DNA of 64,000 nucleotides from Rubellimicrobium arenae (GTDB taxonomy: Bacteria; Pseudomonadota; Alphaproteobacteria; Rhodobacterales; Rhodobacteraceae). The notes beneath the pieces were generated by a model, which saw nothing but the letters and a program-made list of their open reading frames with translations, searched no databases and was not told where the DNA came from. The stretch lies in assembly GCF_017916295.1 (NCBI RefSeq), contig NZ_JAFMSS010000010.1, forward strand, positions 1 to 64,000, in the 5' to 3' direction. Positions 42,389 to 51,178 of this stretch are shown here, one piece after another. A program made the position numbers and the translations under genes. Numbering within the stretch: the stretch's first letter is position 1; every line of letters begins with the position of its first letter.

Positions 42389-43015
42389 TCAATCGCCCGG
42401 GATGAGGGCGGCCGCGTCACGGTCCTCGGACCGGGGACTCGCGGCCAGCCCGGCCTTCACCCCCGCCCGATCCGCGGCGCTGCGGTTCTGGCTCATCTTC
42501 AGCTTGCCCTCGATCCGGGCGATCGGCAGCCGCAGGCCCACGATCCCGCGCAACTGGCCCTGGATGAAGGCGGCGGGGGCATCCGCGACGGACCAGGGCT
42601 CGGCCCGGCGGCCCTCGTGGAGGTCGGTCAGCCGCGTGACCACATCAAGCAGACGCCCCTGGTCTTCGAAGATCTCGGGGACGCCGTAGGCATGGACGGC
42701 CAGGTAGTTCCAGGTCGGCACCACGCGGCCGGTCTCCGGCTTGGTCGCGTACCAGGCCGGCGTGACATAGGCGTCCGGCCCCGTGAACAGCACCATGGCC
42801 TCGGTCGAGGCCGCCAGCGTCGCCTGCGGGTTGGCGCGGGCGAGGTGGCCGTAAAGGGTGCCCAGGCGGCCCTCGTCGGGCACCAGGAACAGGGGGAGCG
42901 GCGTCGCCAGCAGCCCCTGATCCGTGGCGGTCACGAAGGTCGCCAGGGGGACGGCCTGCATGGTCCGGTGCAACTCGGCCAGATCCTCGAGGCGGAACGC
43001 GGGCGGCGTGTACAT
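42389..43015 (-). CDS. paiB: PaiB-like FMN-binding negative regulator
   Basis: The 208-residue product resembles PaiB, a split-barrel FMN-binding family first described as a negative regulator of sporulation and protease genes in Bacillus. It starts MYTPPAFRLEDLAELHRTM and contains TPLPLFLVPDEGRLGTLYGHLARANPQ, PDAYVTPAWYATK and TWNYLAVHAYG, all family hallmarks. ATG 43015 gives the normal family N-terminus. DNA binding is not evident in such proteins; the function here is unknown. Confidence 0.88.
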   Translation of the reverse strand: MYTPPAFRLEDLAELHRTMQAVPLATFVTATDQGLLATPLPLFLVPDEGRLGTLYGHLARANPQATLAASTEAMVLFTGPDAYVTPAWYATKPETGRVVPTWNYLAVHAYGVPEIFEDQGRLLDVVTRLTDLHEGRRAEPWSVADAPAAFIQGQLRGIVGLRLPIARIEGKLKMSQNRSAADRAGVKAGLAASPRSEDRDAAALIPGD

Positions 43016-43055
43016 GGGCGGGCTCCAGGGATGAGGGGATCGGACGGCGAAGCGG

Positions 43056-43685
43056 TCAGGCGCCCTCGCCTGCCGCATAGCCCAGAAGCCCCGCCGCGAG
43101 AACCAGCATGGTGACCCCGATGAGAAGGTCGAGCAGGCGCCATGCGGCGGGCCGGGCGAACCACGGGGCCAGGAGGCGCGCCCCGAACCCGAGCGCCGCG
43201 AACCATGTGGCGCTCGCGAGGCCTGCGCCGGCGACGAAGGGGACCTGCGCGCCGTCGGGCTGGGCCGCGCCCACCGATCCCACCAGGAGCACCGTATCGA
43301 GATAAACATGGGGGTTCAGGAGCGTGAAGGCCGCGACCTGGGCCAGCGCGGCGCCCAGCGACACGGCGCCGCCGGTTCCCTGGGCCAAGAGCCGGTCCGG
43401 CCGGGCGGCCCGGCGCAGCGCGGCCAGCCCGTACCAGCCCAGGAACGCCGCCCCGCCCAGCGCCAGGAGGGTCACCAGTCCCGGCAGCCCCCTGATCACC
43501 GCGCCGAGCCCCGCCACGCCTGCCGCCATGAGCACGAGGTCCGCCAGCGCGCAGAAGGCCACCACCGGTCCCACATGCTCGCGCCGAAGACCCTGCCGGA
43601 GCACGAAGGCGTTCTGCGAGCCGATGGCGATGATGAGCCCGGCCGAAAGGGCGAAGCCGGTCAGGAGGGGAGCGGGATCGAACAT
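43056..43685 (-). CDS. argO: LysE/ArgO family amino acid exporter
   Basis: This 209-residue membrane protein has six hydrophobic segments and the LysE motif AIGSQNAFVLRQGLRREHV near the N-terminus, then LNPHVYLDTVLLVGS. The family exports lysine, arginine or canavanine. It is divergent from an ArgP-like regulator 72 bases away, the normal partner of argO. The ATG at 43685 matches the family N-terminus. Confidence 0.9.
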   Translation of the reverse strand: MFDPAPLLTGFALSAGLIIAIGSQNAFVLRQGLRREHVGPVVAFCALADLVLMAAGVAGLGAVIRGLPGLVTLLALGGAAFLGWYGLAALRRAARPDRLLAQGTGGAVSLGAALAQVAAFTLLNPHVYLDTVLLVGSVGAAQPDGAQVPFVAGAGLASATWFAALGFGARLLAPWFARPAAWRLLDLLIGVTMLVLAAGLLGYAAGEGA

Positions 43686-43723
43686 GGCCGCTCCCTTGCC
43701 ATGGGGAGCCGGTGCAGGCGAGA

Positions 43724-43762
43724 TAAAGATGCTAAGCCGCCTGAAGCTGGACTTAAGATGCT
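43724..43762. promoter_or_regulatory. direct repeat in the argO-argP intergenic region
   Basis: TAAAGATGCT (43724-43733) recurs as TTAAGATGCT (43753-43762), 29 bases apart. The second copy contains the argP start codon. LysR regulators often bind such spaced half-sites, so this may be an autoregulatory site. Confidence 0.35.
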
Positions 43763-44666
43763 CGATTACACCGTCCTGGCCACCTTGGCCGCCGTCGTGC
43801 GCGAAGGCGGCTTTGAACGGGCCGCCGCTGCCCTGGGTGTCACGCCTTCGGCGGTGTCCCAGCGCGTGCGCGCCCTCGAGGAACGGGTCGGGGCGACCCT
43901 GGTCGTGCGCAGCCAGCCCCCGGTGCCGACCGAAGCCGGCGCGCGCCTGTGCGCCCATGTCGAGCGCGTGCGGCTCCTGGAAGGGGAGCTGGCCGACGCG
44001 CTCCCCGGGGTCGAGGGCTCTGTGGCCGGCGACCATGCGCCGGTGACGCTGCGCATCGCGGTCAACGCCGATTCCTTGGGCAGCTGGTTCCTGCCCGCGG
44101 CGGCCCGCTTCGCCGAACGCACGGGGGCTTTCCTGGATTTCGTTCTCGACGCGGAGGAGCGCACGGCCGAGCGCCTGCGCTCGGGCGAGGTCCTGGCGGC
44201 GGTGACGGCCGATCCGGCGCCGGTCCCGGGCTGCCGCACCCGGCCCCTGGGGGCGCTTCGCTACATCGCCTCCGCCAGCCCCGCCTTCGTGCGCCGTCAC
44301 TTCGCGGAGGGCGTCGACATCCCTGCGCTGGCCCGCGCGCCCGTGCTCCGGTTCGACCGGATGGACGCGCTCCAGGTCCGGTGGGTGCGGGACAGGTTCG
44401 GCTTTGCGCTGGAAGCGCCGACCCACTGGGTGCCTTCGACCCAGGGCTTCCTCGACGCAAGCCTCGCCGGGCTCGGCTGGGCGATGAACCCCCTGGCCCT
44501 GGCCGGCCCGCATCTCGCGGCCGGGCGGCTGGCGGACCTGATGCCGGGGTGCCCCCTGGACGTGCAGCTGCACTGGCAGCACGCCCGGCTCGGGGCCCGC
44601 CTTCTCGATGCCCTCACGCGCGAGGTCGTCCTCGAGGCGCGCCAGAGCCTGATGCCGCCGCGCTAG
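43758..44666 (+). CDS. argP: LysR family regulator ArgP-like
   Basis: The 302-residue product has a LysR helix-turn-helix at residues 1-60 (LATLAAVVREGGFERAAAALGVTPSAVSQRVRALEERVG) and a periplasmic-binding-like effector domain with VNADSLGSWFLPA, as in ArgP/IciA. ArgP activates argO in response to arginine and opposes it with lysine. ATG 43758 gives the canonical N-terminus; no strong ribosome-binding site precedes it. Confidence 0.88.
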   Translation: MLDYTVLATLAAVVREGGFERAAAALGVTPSAVSQRVRALEERVGATLVVRSQPPVPTEAGARLCAHVERVRLLEGELADALPGVEGSVAGDHAPVTLRIAVNADSLGSWFLPAAARFAERTGAFLDFVLDAEERTAERLRSGEVLAAVTADPAPVPGCRTRPLGALRYIASASPAFVRRHFAEGVDIPALARAPVLRFDRMDALQVRWVRDRFGFALEAPTHWVPSTQGFLDASLAGLGWAMNPLALAGPHLAAGRLADLMPGCPLDVQLHWQHARLGARLLDALTREVVLEARQSLMPPR

Positions 44667-44711
44667 GGCCCCCGGAGTCCGGGGGCGCTCATGGGCCGCG
44701 GAGCCCTTCCC

Positions 44712-45086
44712 TCATTCCGCAAGCGCGCTGGCGACCTGGCGGATGTTCAGCGGCTTTTCGAAGCGGGGCATCCGGACATAGGGCTCGGGGATGGCCCATT
44801 CCTCGTAGCCGGTGGCGAGGACGAAGGGGATGGCCCGGTCGCGCAGCCGATCCGCCAGGGGGAAGACCATCTCTCCTCCCAGGTTGATGTCGAGGATGGC
44901 GGCATGGGGCGGGGGATCGGCGGCGAGAAGCTCGAAGGCGCCCGCGAGGTCCGGCACGGGCCCGATCACCTCGGCCCCCAGCGATGCAAGCTCCATGGCC
45001 AGGTCCTCGGCCGTGATGTAGTCATCCTCGACCACCAGGATACGGCGGCCCCGAAGCAGGCGGCTGGCGGTGTTCGGCTCAGGCAT
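44712..45086 (-). CDS. single-domain response regulator
   Basis: This 124-residue protein is a stand-alone receiver: acidic pair in VVEDDY (residues 20-22), phosphoacceptor Asp66 in AILDINLGG, and Lys111 in FEKPLN. There is no output domain. Its start overlaps the end of the HWE kinase gene by 8 bases, so the kinase is its likely phosphodonor. An alternative ATG at 45116 would lengthen it by 10 residues. Confidence 0.88.
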   Translation of the reverse strand: MPEPNTASRLLRGRRILVVEDDYITAEDLAMELASLGAEVIGPVPDLAGAFELLAADPPPHAAILDINLGGEMVFPLADRLRDRAIPFVLATGYEEWAIPEPYVRMPRFEKPLNIRQVASALAE

Positions 45087-47514
45087 GGGCGTCCCTCTGA
45101 CTGGAGAATGCCACATCCAGTGTGGAGGAAACAGGCACGATCACGGTGCAGCGCAGCCCCTCCGCCGTGAGCTCGTAGGTCGTCGGCGCCCGGAGCTGAT
45201 ACGGCAGCGCGAGCTCGATCAGGACGCGGCCGTAACCCTGGCGCCCCCCGGCCGGAGCGTCGTCGGGCACGTCCACCGGCACGCCGTGTTCGCGCCACTC
45301 CACCCGCAGCCGCCGCTCGCCCTCCCGCCCCCGCTGCAGGCTCCAGCTCACCCGCAGCCGTCCTTCCGGGCGAGACAGCGCCCCGTGCTTCAGGGCATTG
45401 GTCGCGAGCTCATGGAGCGCCAGCGCAAAGGTCTGCACCGTGGCCGACGGCAGGGGCACGCCGGCGGGCCCGCTGAGCTCGACCTGCTCGCCATGATCCG
45501 GGCCGTCGAGGACCCCATGCGCCGCCAGCTCTGTCCGCAGGAGCTGGTCGAAGGTGATCCTCTGGCCCTCGTCCAGACGCGACAGGAGCCCGTTGACCCG
45601 ACCCAGCGCCTCCAGCCGTGCCCGGAACCGGGGGCGGAAGTCGTCCAGGGTCTCGGAGGTGGTCAGGGTCCGGTCGGCCACGCCCCGCACCACGCTCATC
45701 AGGTTGCGGGACCGGTGCTGCAGTTCGGCCACCAGCACGCGCAGCCGGTCGTTCAGCTCGACCTCCTCGGTGGCGTCATGGCCGATGCCGGCCAGGCGCT
45801 GCACCCGGTTCCGGTCGTCGAGCAGCGGAAACCCCGTATCGCGGATCCAGCGGACCTCGCCGTCGGGCCGCAGGACCCGGTAGGCATGGAGCACGTGCTC
45901 CCCCTCGCGCACACGCCGGAGATGGTCGAGCGCCAAAGCCCGGTCCTCGGGCAGGACCAGCTCCAGCCAGCGCCGGACATGATTGCCGTCGAGGATGGAA
46001 CTCAGCGGCGCGCCATGGATCTCCTCGAAGGCCGGGCTGACATACTCGAATTCCAGCGTCTCGGCGTTGCGGATCCAGAGCACGTCCGCCGAGGCGTCGC
46101 CGAACTGGCGGAAGCGCGCCTCGCTTTCGTGCAGCGCGTCCTCGGTCGCCCGCCGCTCCGTCACGTCCTGGCCGACCTTGAGAAAGCCCGTGACGGCGCC
46201 ATCGGGACCGGTGAGCGGCCGGGTCACCCCGTCGATGAAGACGCGGGAGCCATCCTTGCGAAGATGCCAGCGCACGTCCGGGGCGGCCCCGGCGATCCGG
46301 GCGGTGCTCCGTTCCGCCTCGGGCACGCCCCTGGCCCGGTCCTCGGGCGTGAAGGTCATGTCGACCGGTTGGCCGATCGCCTCCTCCGCCGACCAGCCGA
46401 AGACCTCACGGGCTCCGGTGGGCCAGGCTTCGATCCGGCCCGCGGCGTCCACGGCGAAGATCGCATAATCCCGCGCGGTCTCGACGATGGCGCGGAACCG
46501 CTCCTCGCCGCGGCGGAACGCCTCCTCGGCCCGCGCCCGCTCCAGCGCGGCCCAGGTCCGTTCGGCCACCTCCTGCACCAGCGCGACCTCCTGGGGCGGA
46601 AAGCTGTGCGCCGTCCTGTAGTGGACGGCCAGGATCGCCACCAGGCGCCCGTCCTTCACCTGCGGCACGTTCAGGGTGGCCCCCAGTTGCAGGACGGCAT
46701 GGGCGGCCTTCTCGGCCACGCTCAGACGAGGGTCGTTCGCGATGTCGGGGCGGATCACCGGCCGGCCGGCCTGCATCTCGGGCAGGAGGTCCTCGCCGTA
46801 GTCCAGGTAACTGTAGCGGCCCTCGATGCCGGGCACCCCGTCGGTGTAGTTGCGGGTCAGGATCACCGTGGCTCCGTCTCCCAGGTCCTCGGCATAGGCC
46901 ACCCGGTTGGCGCGGAGATGCTCCCCCAGGATGCGGCTCGCCGTGCTCTGGATCTGGATGGGATCGACCAGGGGGCGCAACGCGTCCGCGAGCTTGAGCA
47001 GGGCGGCCTGCCGTTCCTCGCTTTCGCGCAGCGCCGCGTCGGCGGCCAGCCGTCGGCCGACCTCGAAGCCCGTCATGTGGACGGCAATGACCCGACCGTC
47101 GCTGCCGCGCACCGGCGTGAGATAGGCTTCGAAGATCTCGCCGCCCTGCTCGCTCACATCGGCCGGCTGGGCCGCGACATGCACCGGCTCGCCCGCGAAG
47201 CTCCTGTCGTAGAACGCGATCACCTCCGGATAGCTCCGGGGGAAGCTCTCGGCCAGGGGACGCCCCAGCATCTGCGGATGCCGCTGGCCGTACAGGCGGC
47301 CGGCGGCGTCGTTGTAAAGGAACACGCGCTCGGGTCCGCAGGCCAGGGTGCTGACGAGCGGGCTCGCCAGCATCATCTCGACCACGACCTTCAGACGCTC
47401 GGGCCAGCCTTCCACCGGGCCCAAGGGGGTGGCGCTCCAGTCCAGCTCCCGGATGCGCCGTGCCATCCCGCTGGTCCCGGCCGGCCAGGCCGGGGCTCGA
47501 TCACTGGGCGCCAT
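45079..47514 (-). CDS. PAS/GAF sensor histidine kinase of the HWE family
   Basis: The 811-residue cytosolic kinase has, in order, an N-terminal PAS-like domain (about 40-155), a GAF domain (about 170-335), two PAS domains with PAC motifs (about 350-475 and 480-600), and an HWE kinase core. The phosphoacceptor is His600 in VAELQHRSRN; the ATPase N-box is ALHELATNALKHGALS. No transmembrane helix is seen. HWE kinases often belong to light or general-stress signalling, but no chromophore-binding cysteine is obvious. It is co-transcribed with the receiver protein downstream. Confidence 0.9.
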   Translation of the reverse strand: MAPSDRAPAWPAGTSGMARRIRELDWSATPLGPVEGWPERLKVVVEMMLASPLVSTLACGPERVFLYNDAAGRLYGQRHPQMLGRPLAESFPRSYPEVIAFYDRSFAGEPVHVAAQPADVSEQGGEIFEAYLTPVRGSDGRVIAVHMTGFEVGRRLAADAALRESEERQAALLKLADALRPLVDPIQIQSTASRILGEHLRANRVAYAEDLGDGATVILTRNYTDGVPGIEGRYSYLDYGEDLLPEMQAGRPVIRPDIANDPRLSVAEKAAHAVLQLGATLNVPQVKDGRLVAILAVHYRTAHSFPPQEVALVQEVAERTWAALERARAEEAFRRGEERFRAIVETARDYAIFAVDAAGRIEAWPTGAREVFGWSAEEAIGQPVDMTFTPEDRARGVPEAERSTARIAGAAPDVRWHLRKDGSRVFIDGVTRPLTGPDGAVTGFLKVGQDVTERRATEDALHESEARFRQFGDASADVLWIRNAETLEFEYVSPAFEEIHGAPLSSILDGNHVRRWLELVLPEDRALALDHLRRVREGEHVLHAYRVLRPDGEVRWIRDTGFPLLDDRNRVQRLAGIGHDATEEVELNDRLRVLVAELQHRSRNLMSVVRGVADRTLTTSETLDDFRPRFRARLEALGRVNGLLSRLDEGQRITFDQLLRTELAAHGVLDGPDHGEQVELSGPAGVPLPSATVQTFALALHELATNALKHGALSRPEGRLRVSWSLQRGREGERRLRVEWREHGVPVDVPDDAPAGGRQGYGRVLIELALPYQLRAPTTYELTAEGLRCTVIVPVSSTLDVAFSSQRDAHA

Positions 47515-47718
47515 GGACCTGTCCTCCGAAAGGCGAGCCGCTCAAGCCCCTCTCAACAGGGAACCACAAGGATGCGTTCCGCGCCGGGCCGACGGAATGG
47601 CCCCTCCACCTAACCGGGTCGGCCGCGCAAGCAAGTCAGCCCGAGCCGCGACCCGGCCGGGCCGGGCGCCCCCGCTGGCCCGCTCGGGGTAGGACGGGGA
47701 CCGATCACGGCTGCAGCA

Positions 47719-48207
47719 TCAGGCCCGATCCGACCCCTCGGGGTCGTTCGGCCGTTCGGAGACAGGCTCGCCCCGGTCCGCGATCTGGCGCGCCAAGGCG
47801 TCCCTCAGGGCGCGGACCTCGGCCCCGAGGCGCATCAGGCGGTCCGGCGTCATGGCGCTGGCCGCCATCAGGGCCTCGCCCAGGCAGCGGCTGCGGCCCT
47901 GCATGGCCCGTCCCGTCTCCGTGAGGCTCACGAACACCTGGCGTTCATCGGCCGGGTTGCGTTCGCGCCGGACAAGACCGGCCGCCTCCAGGCGCTTGAC
48001 CAGCGGGGTCACCGTGCTCGGCTCGAGCGCGAGACGGTCGGCGATGGCCCCGATGCCGCGGCCGTCCTCTTCCCATAGGGCGCTGAGCGCCAGGTATTGC
48101 GGATAGGTGATGCCGAGTTCGTCCAGGAGCGGCTTGTAAAGGCGGCCCACGGCCATCGATGCGCCGTAAAGGGCGAAGCAGATCTGCTCGTCGAGAGCGG
48201 TCGGCAC
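47719..48207 (-). CDS. ohrR: OhrR, organic peroxide-sensing MarR regulator
   Basis: This 162-residue regulator matches OhrR: LDEQICFALYGASMAVGRLYKPLL at the N-terminus with the peroxide-reactive Cys10, then ITYPQYLALSALWEEDG and the winged helix LALEPSTVTPLVKRLEAAGLV. Oxidation of the cysteine by organic hydroperoxides releases it from DNA. The start is GTG 48207, as an in-frame TAG lies five codons upstream. It is divergent from ohr. Confidence 0.92.
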   Translation of the reverse strand: MPTALDEQICFALYGASMAVGRLYKPLLDELGITYPQYLALSALWEEDGRGIGAIADRLALEPSTVTPLVKRLEAAGLVRRERNPADERQVFVSLTETGRAMQGRSRCLGEALMAASAMTPDRLMRLGAEVRALRDALARQIADRGEPVSERPNDPEGSDRA

Positions 48208-48249
48208 GGTCGCGTCGGCTATGTGATGCCCTCCGGGTTAACGCATCCA

Positions 48250-48260
48250 TATCACGATAA
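48250..48260. promoter_or_regulatory. OhrR operator copy near ohrR
   Basis: TATCACGATAA lies 43 bases upstream of the ohrR start. The same 11 bases recur at 48318-48328 before ohr. One copy per divergent gene indicates joint repression by OhrR. Confidence 0.65.
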
Positions 48261-48314
48261 CATTTCGCGCCGCAACTCAGTGCTGGACGGAAGCGGGATC
48301 GCCGGCTAGATATT

Positions 48315-48330
48315 GTTTATCACGATAAAC
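48315..48330. promoter_or_regulatory. OhrR operator copy near ohr
   Basis: GTTTATCACGATAAAC is an inverted repeat with 6-bp arms and a 4-base centre, 27 bases before the ohr start. It contains the shared core TATCACGATAA and fits an OhrR dimer site. Confidence 0.7.
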
Positions 48331-48357
48331 ATCTTTGCGATGCACTGGAGATCTCCG

Positions 48358-48801
48358 ATGACGACCCTTTACCAGACCGAAGCCACGGCGACGGGCGGCC
48401 GCACCGGTTCGGCCCGCAGTGCGGATGGCGCGCTTGCCGTGACGCTGGTCACCCCCAAGGAACTGGGCGGCGCCGGAGGGGACGGCACCAACCCCGAGCA
48501 ACTCTTCGCGGCCGGTTATGCGGCCTGCTTCCTCGGGGCGCTCAAGGTCGTGGCGTCGAAGGCCAAGGTGCGGCTTGGCGAAGAGGCCACCGTCACCGTG
48601 ACGGTGGGCATCGGCCCGCGCGACGATGGCCAGGGCTTTGGCCTGACTGTAGCGCTGCGCGCCAACCTCCCCGGCCTCGACCCTGAGGTCGCGCGCGACC
48701 TCGTGCATCAGGCGGATGTGGTCTGCCCCTATTCGCACCTTGCGCGCAACGGCGTCTCGGTCGCGCTGAGCCATTCGGCGGAGACGGTGCAGGTCGCCTG
48801 A
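48358..48801 (+). CDS. ohr: Ohr, organic hydroperoxide reductase
   Basis: This 147-residue thiol peroxidase has both catalytic cysteines, Cys57 in YAACFLGAL and Cys123 in VVCPYSHLARNG, and the motif GTNPEQLFAAGYAACF. Ohr reduces fatty-acid and other organic hydroperoxides using lipoyl proteins. ATG 48358 follows TGGAGATCTCC. The upstream OhrR site and divergent ohrR show peroxide induction. Confidence 0.94.
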   Translation: MTTLYQTEATATGGRTGSARSADGALAVTLVTPKELGGAGGDGTNPEQLFAAGYAACFLGALKVVASKAKVRLGEEATVTVTVGIGPRDDGQGFGLTVALRANLPGLDPEVARDLVHQADVVCPYSHLARNGVSVALSHSAETVQVA

Positions 48802-48927
48802 CGGCCCCTGCCGTCGCTGCCTTCGGGGCCGGTTCTATCCGGACCTCGTCCCCGAGGGGCTACCGGCGGCGCCCCAAAGGATTCCGGACCGGGACGGGCG
48901 GGATGCGCCATAGGGCTGCCGCGCCGG

Positions 48928-49512
48928 TCACGCGTCGCGCGGGGCGATCTCGGCCAGGAGCGCGCGTCCCCTGCCCTCCAGGTCCAAGGCCCGTTCAGGA
49001 CCGGTCACGAGGAGGCAATCCCTGGCCCGCAGGCGCATGTCCAAGCCGGGAAGGCGCAGATCGCCCTCCTGGCAGAGGATCGCCACGACCGGCGCCCGGA
49101 TGGTGAGGCTGGACCGGCCTTCCACGTCGATCCGACGCACGGCATGGCTCCACCCCGCACGACGGGTCATGACATTGAAGTCGAGCGTGGGCCCGGCGGG
49201 CAGGCGGCTGGTGACGGCCTCCTCGCCCGTGAACGGCAGGGGATCGGCCCAGGGGTCCAACAGGATCTCCGGGCGGCCGGTGGTCAGCAGGTAAAGGCCT
49301 CCCCCCTCGATCACCGCAAGGGTGCGGTCCACGCCCTCGAAGCGGGAGAATGGACCGCCCTGCGCCACCAGCGCCAGGCTGAGGCGCCAGTCGAAGCCGT
49401 CGAGCCCGGCCCCCTCCGGCGAGACCGCCACCTCATGGGTGATGCCCCCGCCGTTCCTCCATGGCATCGGCCGGGTGTCCGACCAGCGGATCAGACGCGC
49501 CCGCGCCCCCAC
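48928..49512 (-). CDS. hutD: HutD family protein
   Basis: The 194-residue product is a HutD cupin-like protein, found with histidine-utilization genes and thought to limit or tune the pathway. Family motifs are PMPWRNGGGITHEVAVSPEG near the N-terminus and FDWRLSLALVAQGGPFSRFEGVDRTLAVIEGGG. I placed the start at GTG 49512, four bases after the urocanase stop, since the longer frame would run into hutU. It is the last gene of the hutIHGUD operon. Confidence 0.85.
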   Translation of the reverse strand: MGARARLIRWSDTRPMPWRNGGGITHEVAVSPEGAGLDGFDWRLSLALVAQGGPFSRFEGVDRTLAVIEGGGLYLLTTGRPEILLDPWADPLPFTGEEAVTSRLPAGPTLDFNVMTRRAGWSHAVRRIDVEGRSSLTIRAPVVAILCQEGDLRLPGLDMRLRARDCLLVTGPERALDLEGRGRALLAEIAPRDA

Positions 49513-49516
49513 GGCC

Positions 49517-51178
49517 TCAGAGCCCCGGCAGCCTGAGATCCAGCTCGGCCGCGCAGTCCCGGGCGATGTCATACCCCGCATGGGCGTGCCGCATGACGCC
49601 GGTGGCCGGATCGTTCCAAAGCACCCGCTCCAGCCGCCGCGCGGCCTCGGGCGTGCCGTCCGCCACCACCACCATGCCCGAGTGCTGGCTGTAGCCCATG
49701 CCCACGCCGCCGCCGTGGTGCAGCGATACCCAGGTCGCTCCCGACGCCGTGTTGAGCAGCGCGTTCAGCAGCGGCCAGTCCGACACCGCGTCCGAGCCGT
49801 CCCGCATGCCCTCGGTTTCCCGGTTGGGCGACGCGACCGAGCCCGAATCCAGATGGTCGCGCCCGATCACGATAGGCGCGCTCAGCTCGCCCGAGGCCAC
49901 CATCTCGTTGAACATCAGCCCCGCCCGGTGCCGGTCCCCCAACCCGATCCAGCAGATCCGTGCCGGCAGCCCCTGGAAGGCGATCCGCTCGCCCGCCATG
50001 TCCAGCCAGCGGTGCAGGTGCGCGTTCTCCGGGAACAGCCGCTTCATGGCGGCATCGGTCTTGCGGATGTCTTCGGGGTCGCCCGACAGGGCCACCCAGC
50101 GGAACGGCCCGATGCCCCGGCAGAACAGCGGCCGGATGTAGGCCGGCACGAAGCCCGGGAAGGCAAAGGCGTCCACGAGCCCTTCATCCTGCGCGACCTG
50201 ACGGATGTTGTTGCCGTAGTCGACCACGGGCACGCCCTGTTTCCAGAAGGCGACCATCGCCTCGACATGGGCGCGCATGGAGGCGCGGGCCGCCTGCTCG
50301 ACGGCCTTGGGATCGCTCTCCTGCCGCGCCCGCCATTCCCCGACGCTCCAGCCCGTCGGACAGTAGCCGTGCAGCGGATCATGCGCCGAGGTCTGGTCGG
50401 TGACGATGTCGGGCCGCACGCCGCGGCGGACCAGCTCGGGCACCAGCTCGGCGGCGTTGCCCAAGAGGCCCACCGACTTGGCCTCCCCGCGCGAGGTCCA
50501 GTCGCGGATCATCTCCAGAGCCTCGTCCAGGGTGCGCGCCTTGGCGTCGAGGTAGCGGGTCCGCAGGCGGAAATCGATCCGCGTCTCGTCCACCTCGATG
50601 GCCAGGCAGCAGGCCCCGGCCATGACGGCGGCCAGGGGCTGCGCGCCGCCCATGCCGCCCAGGCCCCCGGTCAGGATCCAGCGGCCGGTGAGGTCGCCGT
50701 TATAGTGCTGGCGCCCGGCCTCGGCGAAGGTCTCGTAGGTGCCCTGCACGATCCCCTGGGTGCCGATGTAGATCCAGGACCCGGCGGTCATCTGGCCGTA
50801 CATCATCAGGCCCTTGCGATCGAGCTCGTTGAAGTGCTCCCAGGTCGCCCATTTCGGCACCAGGTTGGAGTTGGCGATGAGCACTCGCGGCGCGTCCGGA
50901 TGCGTCCGGAAGATGCCGACCGGCCGCCCCGACTGGACGAGCAGCGTCTCGTCCTCGTCCAGGTCGCGCAGGCTCGCCACGATGCGGTCGAAGTCCTCCC
51001 AGCTCCGTGCCGCCCGGCCGATGCCGCCGTAGACGACCAGCTCCTCGGGGTTCTCGGCGACGTCGGGATGCAGGTTGTTCATCAGCATCCGGAGCGCCGC
51101 CTCCGTGGCCCAGCTCTTGGCCGTCCGGTCGGTCCCGGTGGCGGGGCGGATCACGCGGGCGTTGGTGCGGTCGAACAT
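49517..51178 (-). CDS. hutU: urocanate hydratase
   Basis: This 553-residue enzyme converts urocanate to imidazolonepropionate with NAD as tightly bound cofactor. Its length and blocks such as YGGIGRAARSWEDFDRIV, LTGGLGGMGGAQPLAAVMAGA, DQTSAHDPLHGYCP and FCRGIGPFRWVALSGDPEDI are those of urocanase. Start ATG 51178 shares a base with the hutG stop (TGATG), so I ignore the longer frame upstream. Confidence 0.96.
   Translation of the reverse strand: MFDRTNARVIRPATGTDRTAKSWATEAALRMLMNNLHPDVAENPEELVVYGGIGRAARSWEDFDRIVASLRDLDEDETLLVQSGRPVGIFRTHPDAPRVLIANSNLVPKWATWEHFNELDRKGLMMYGQMTAGSWIYIGTQGIVQGTYETFAEAGRQHYNGDLTGRWILTGGLGGMGGAQPLAAVMAGACCLAIEVDETRIDFRLRTRYLDAKARTLDEALEMIRDWTSRGEAKSVGLLGNAAELVPELVRRGVRPDIVTDQTSAHDPLHGYCPTGWSVGEWRARQESDPKAVEQAARASMRAHVEAMVAFWKQGVPVVDYGNNIRQVAQDEGLVDAFAFPGFVPAYIRPLFCRGIGPFRWVALSGDPEDIRKTDAAMKRLFPENAHLHRWLDMAGERIAFQGLPARICWIGLGDRHRAGLMFNEMVASGELSAPIVIGRDHLDSGSVASPNRETEGMRDGSDAVSDWPLLNALLNTASGATWVSLHHGGGVGMGYSQHSGMVVVADGTPEAARRLERVLWNDPATGVMRHAHAGYDIARDCAAELDLRLPGL

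Noticed and set aside
47515..47718. Possible terminator hairpin between ohrR and the HWE kinase gene.
   Set aside because: CCCGAGC and GCTCGGG can pair across about 45 bases, but there is no T-run, and such pairings arise easily at this GC content.
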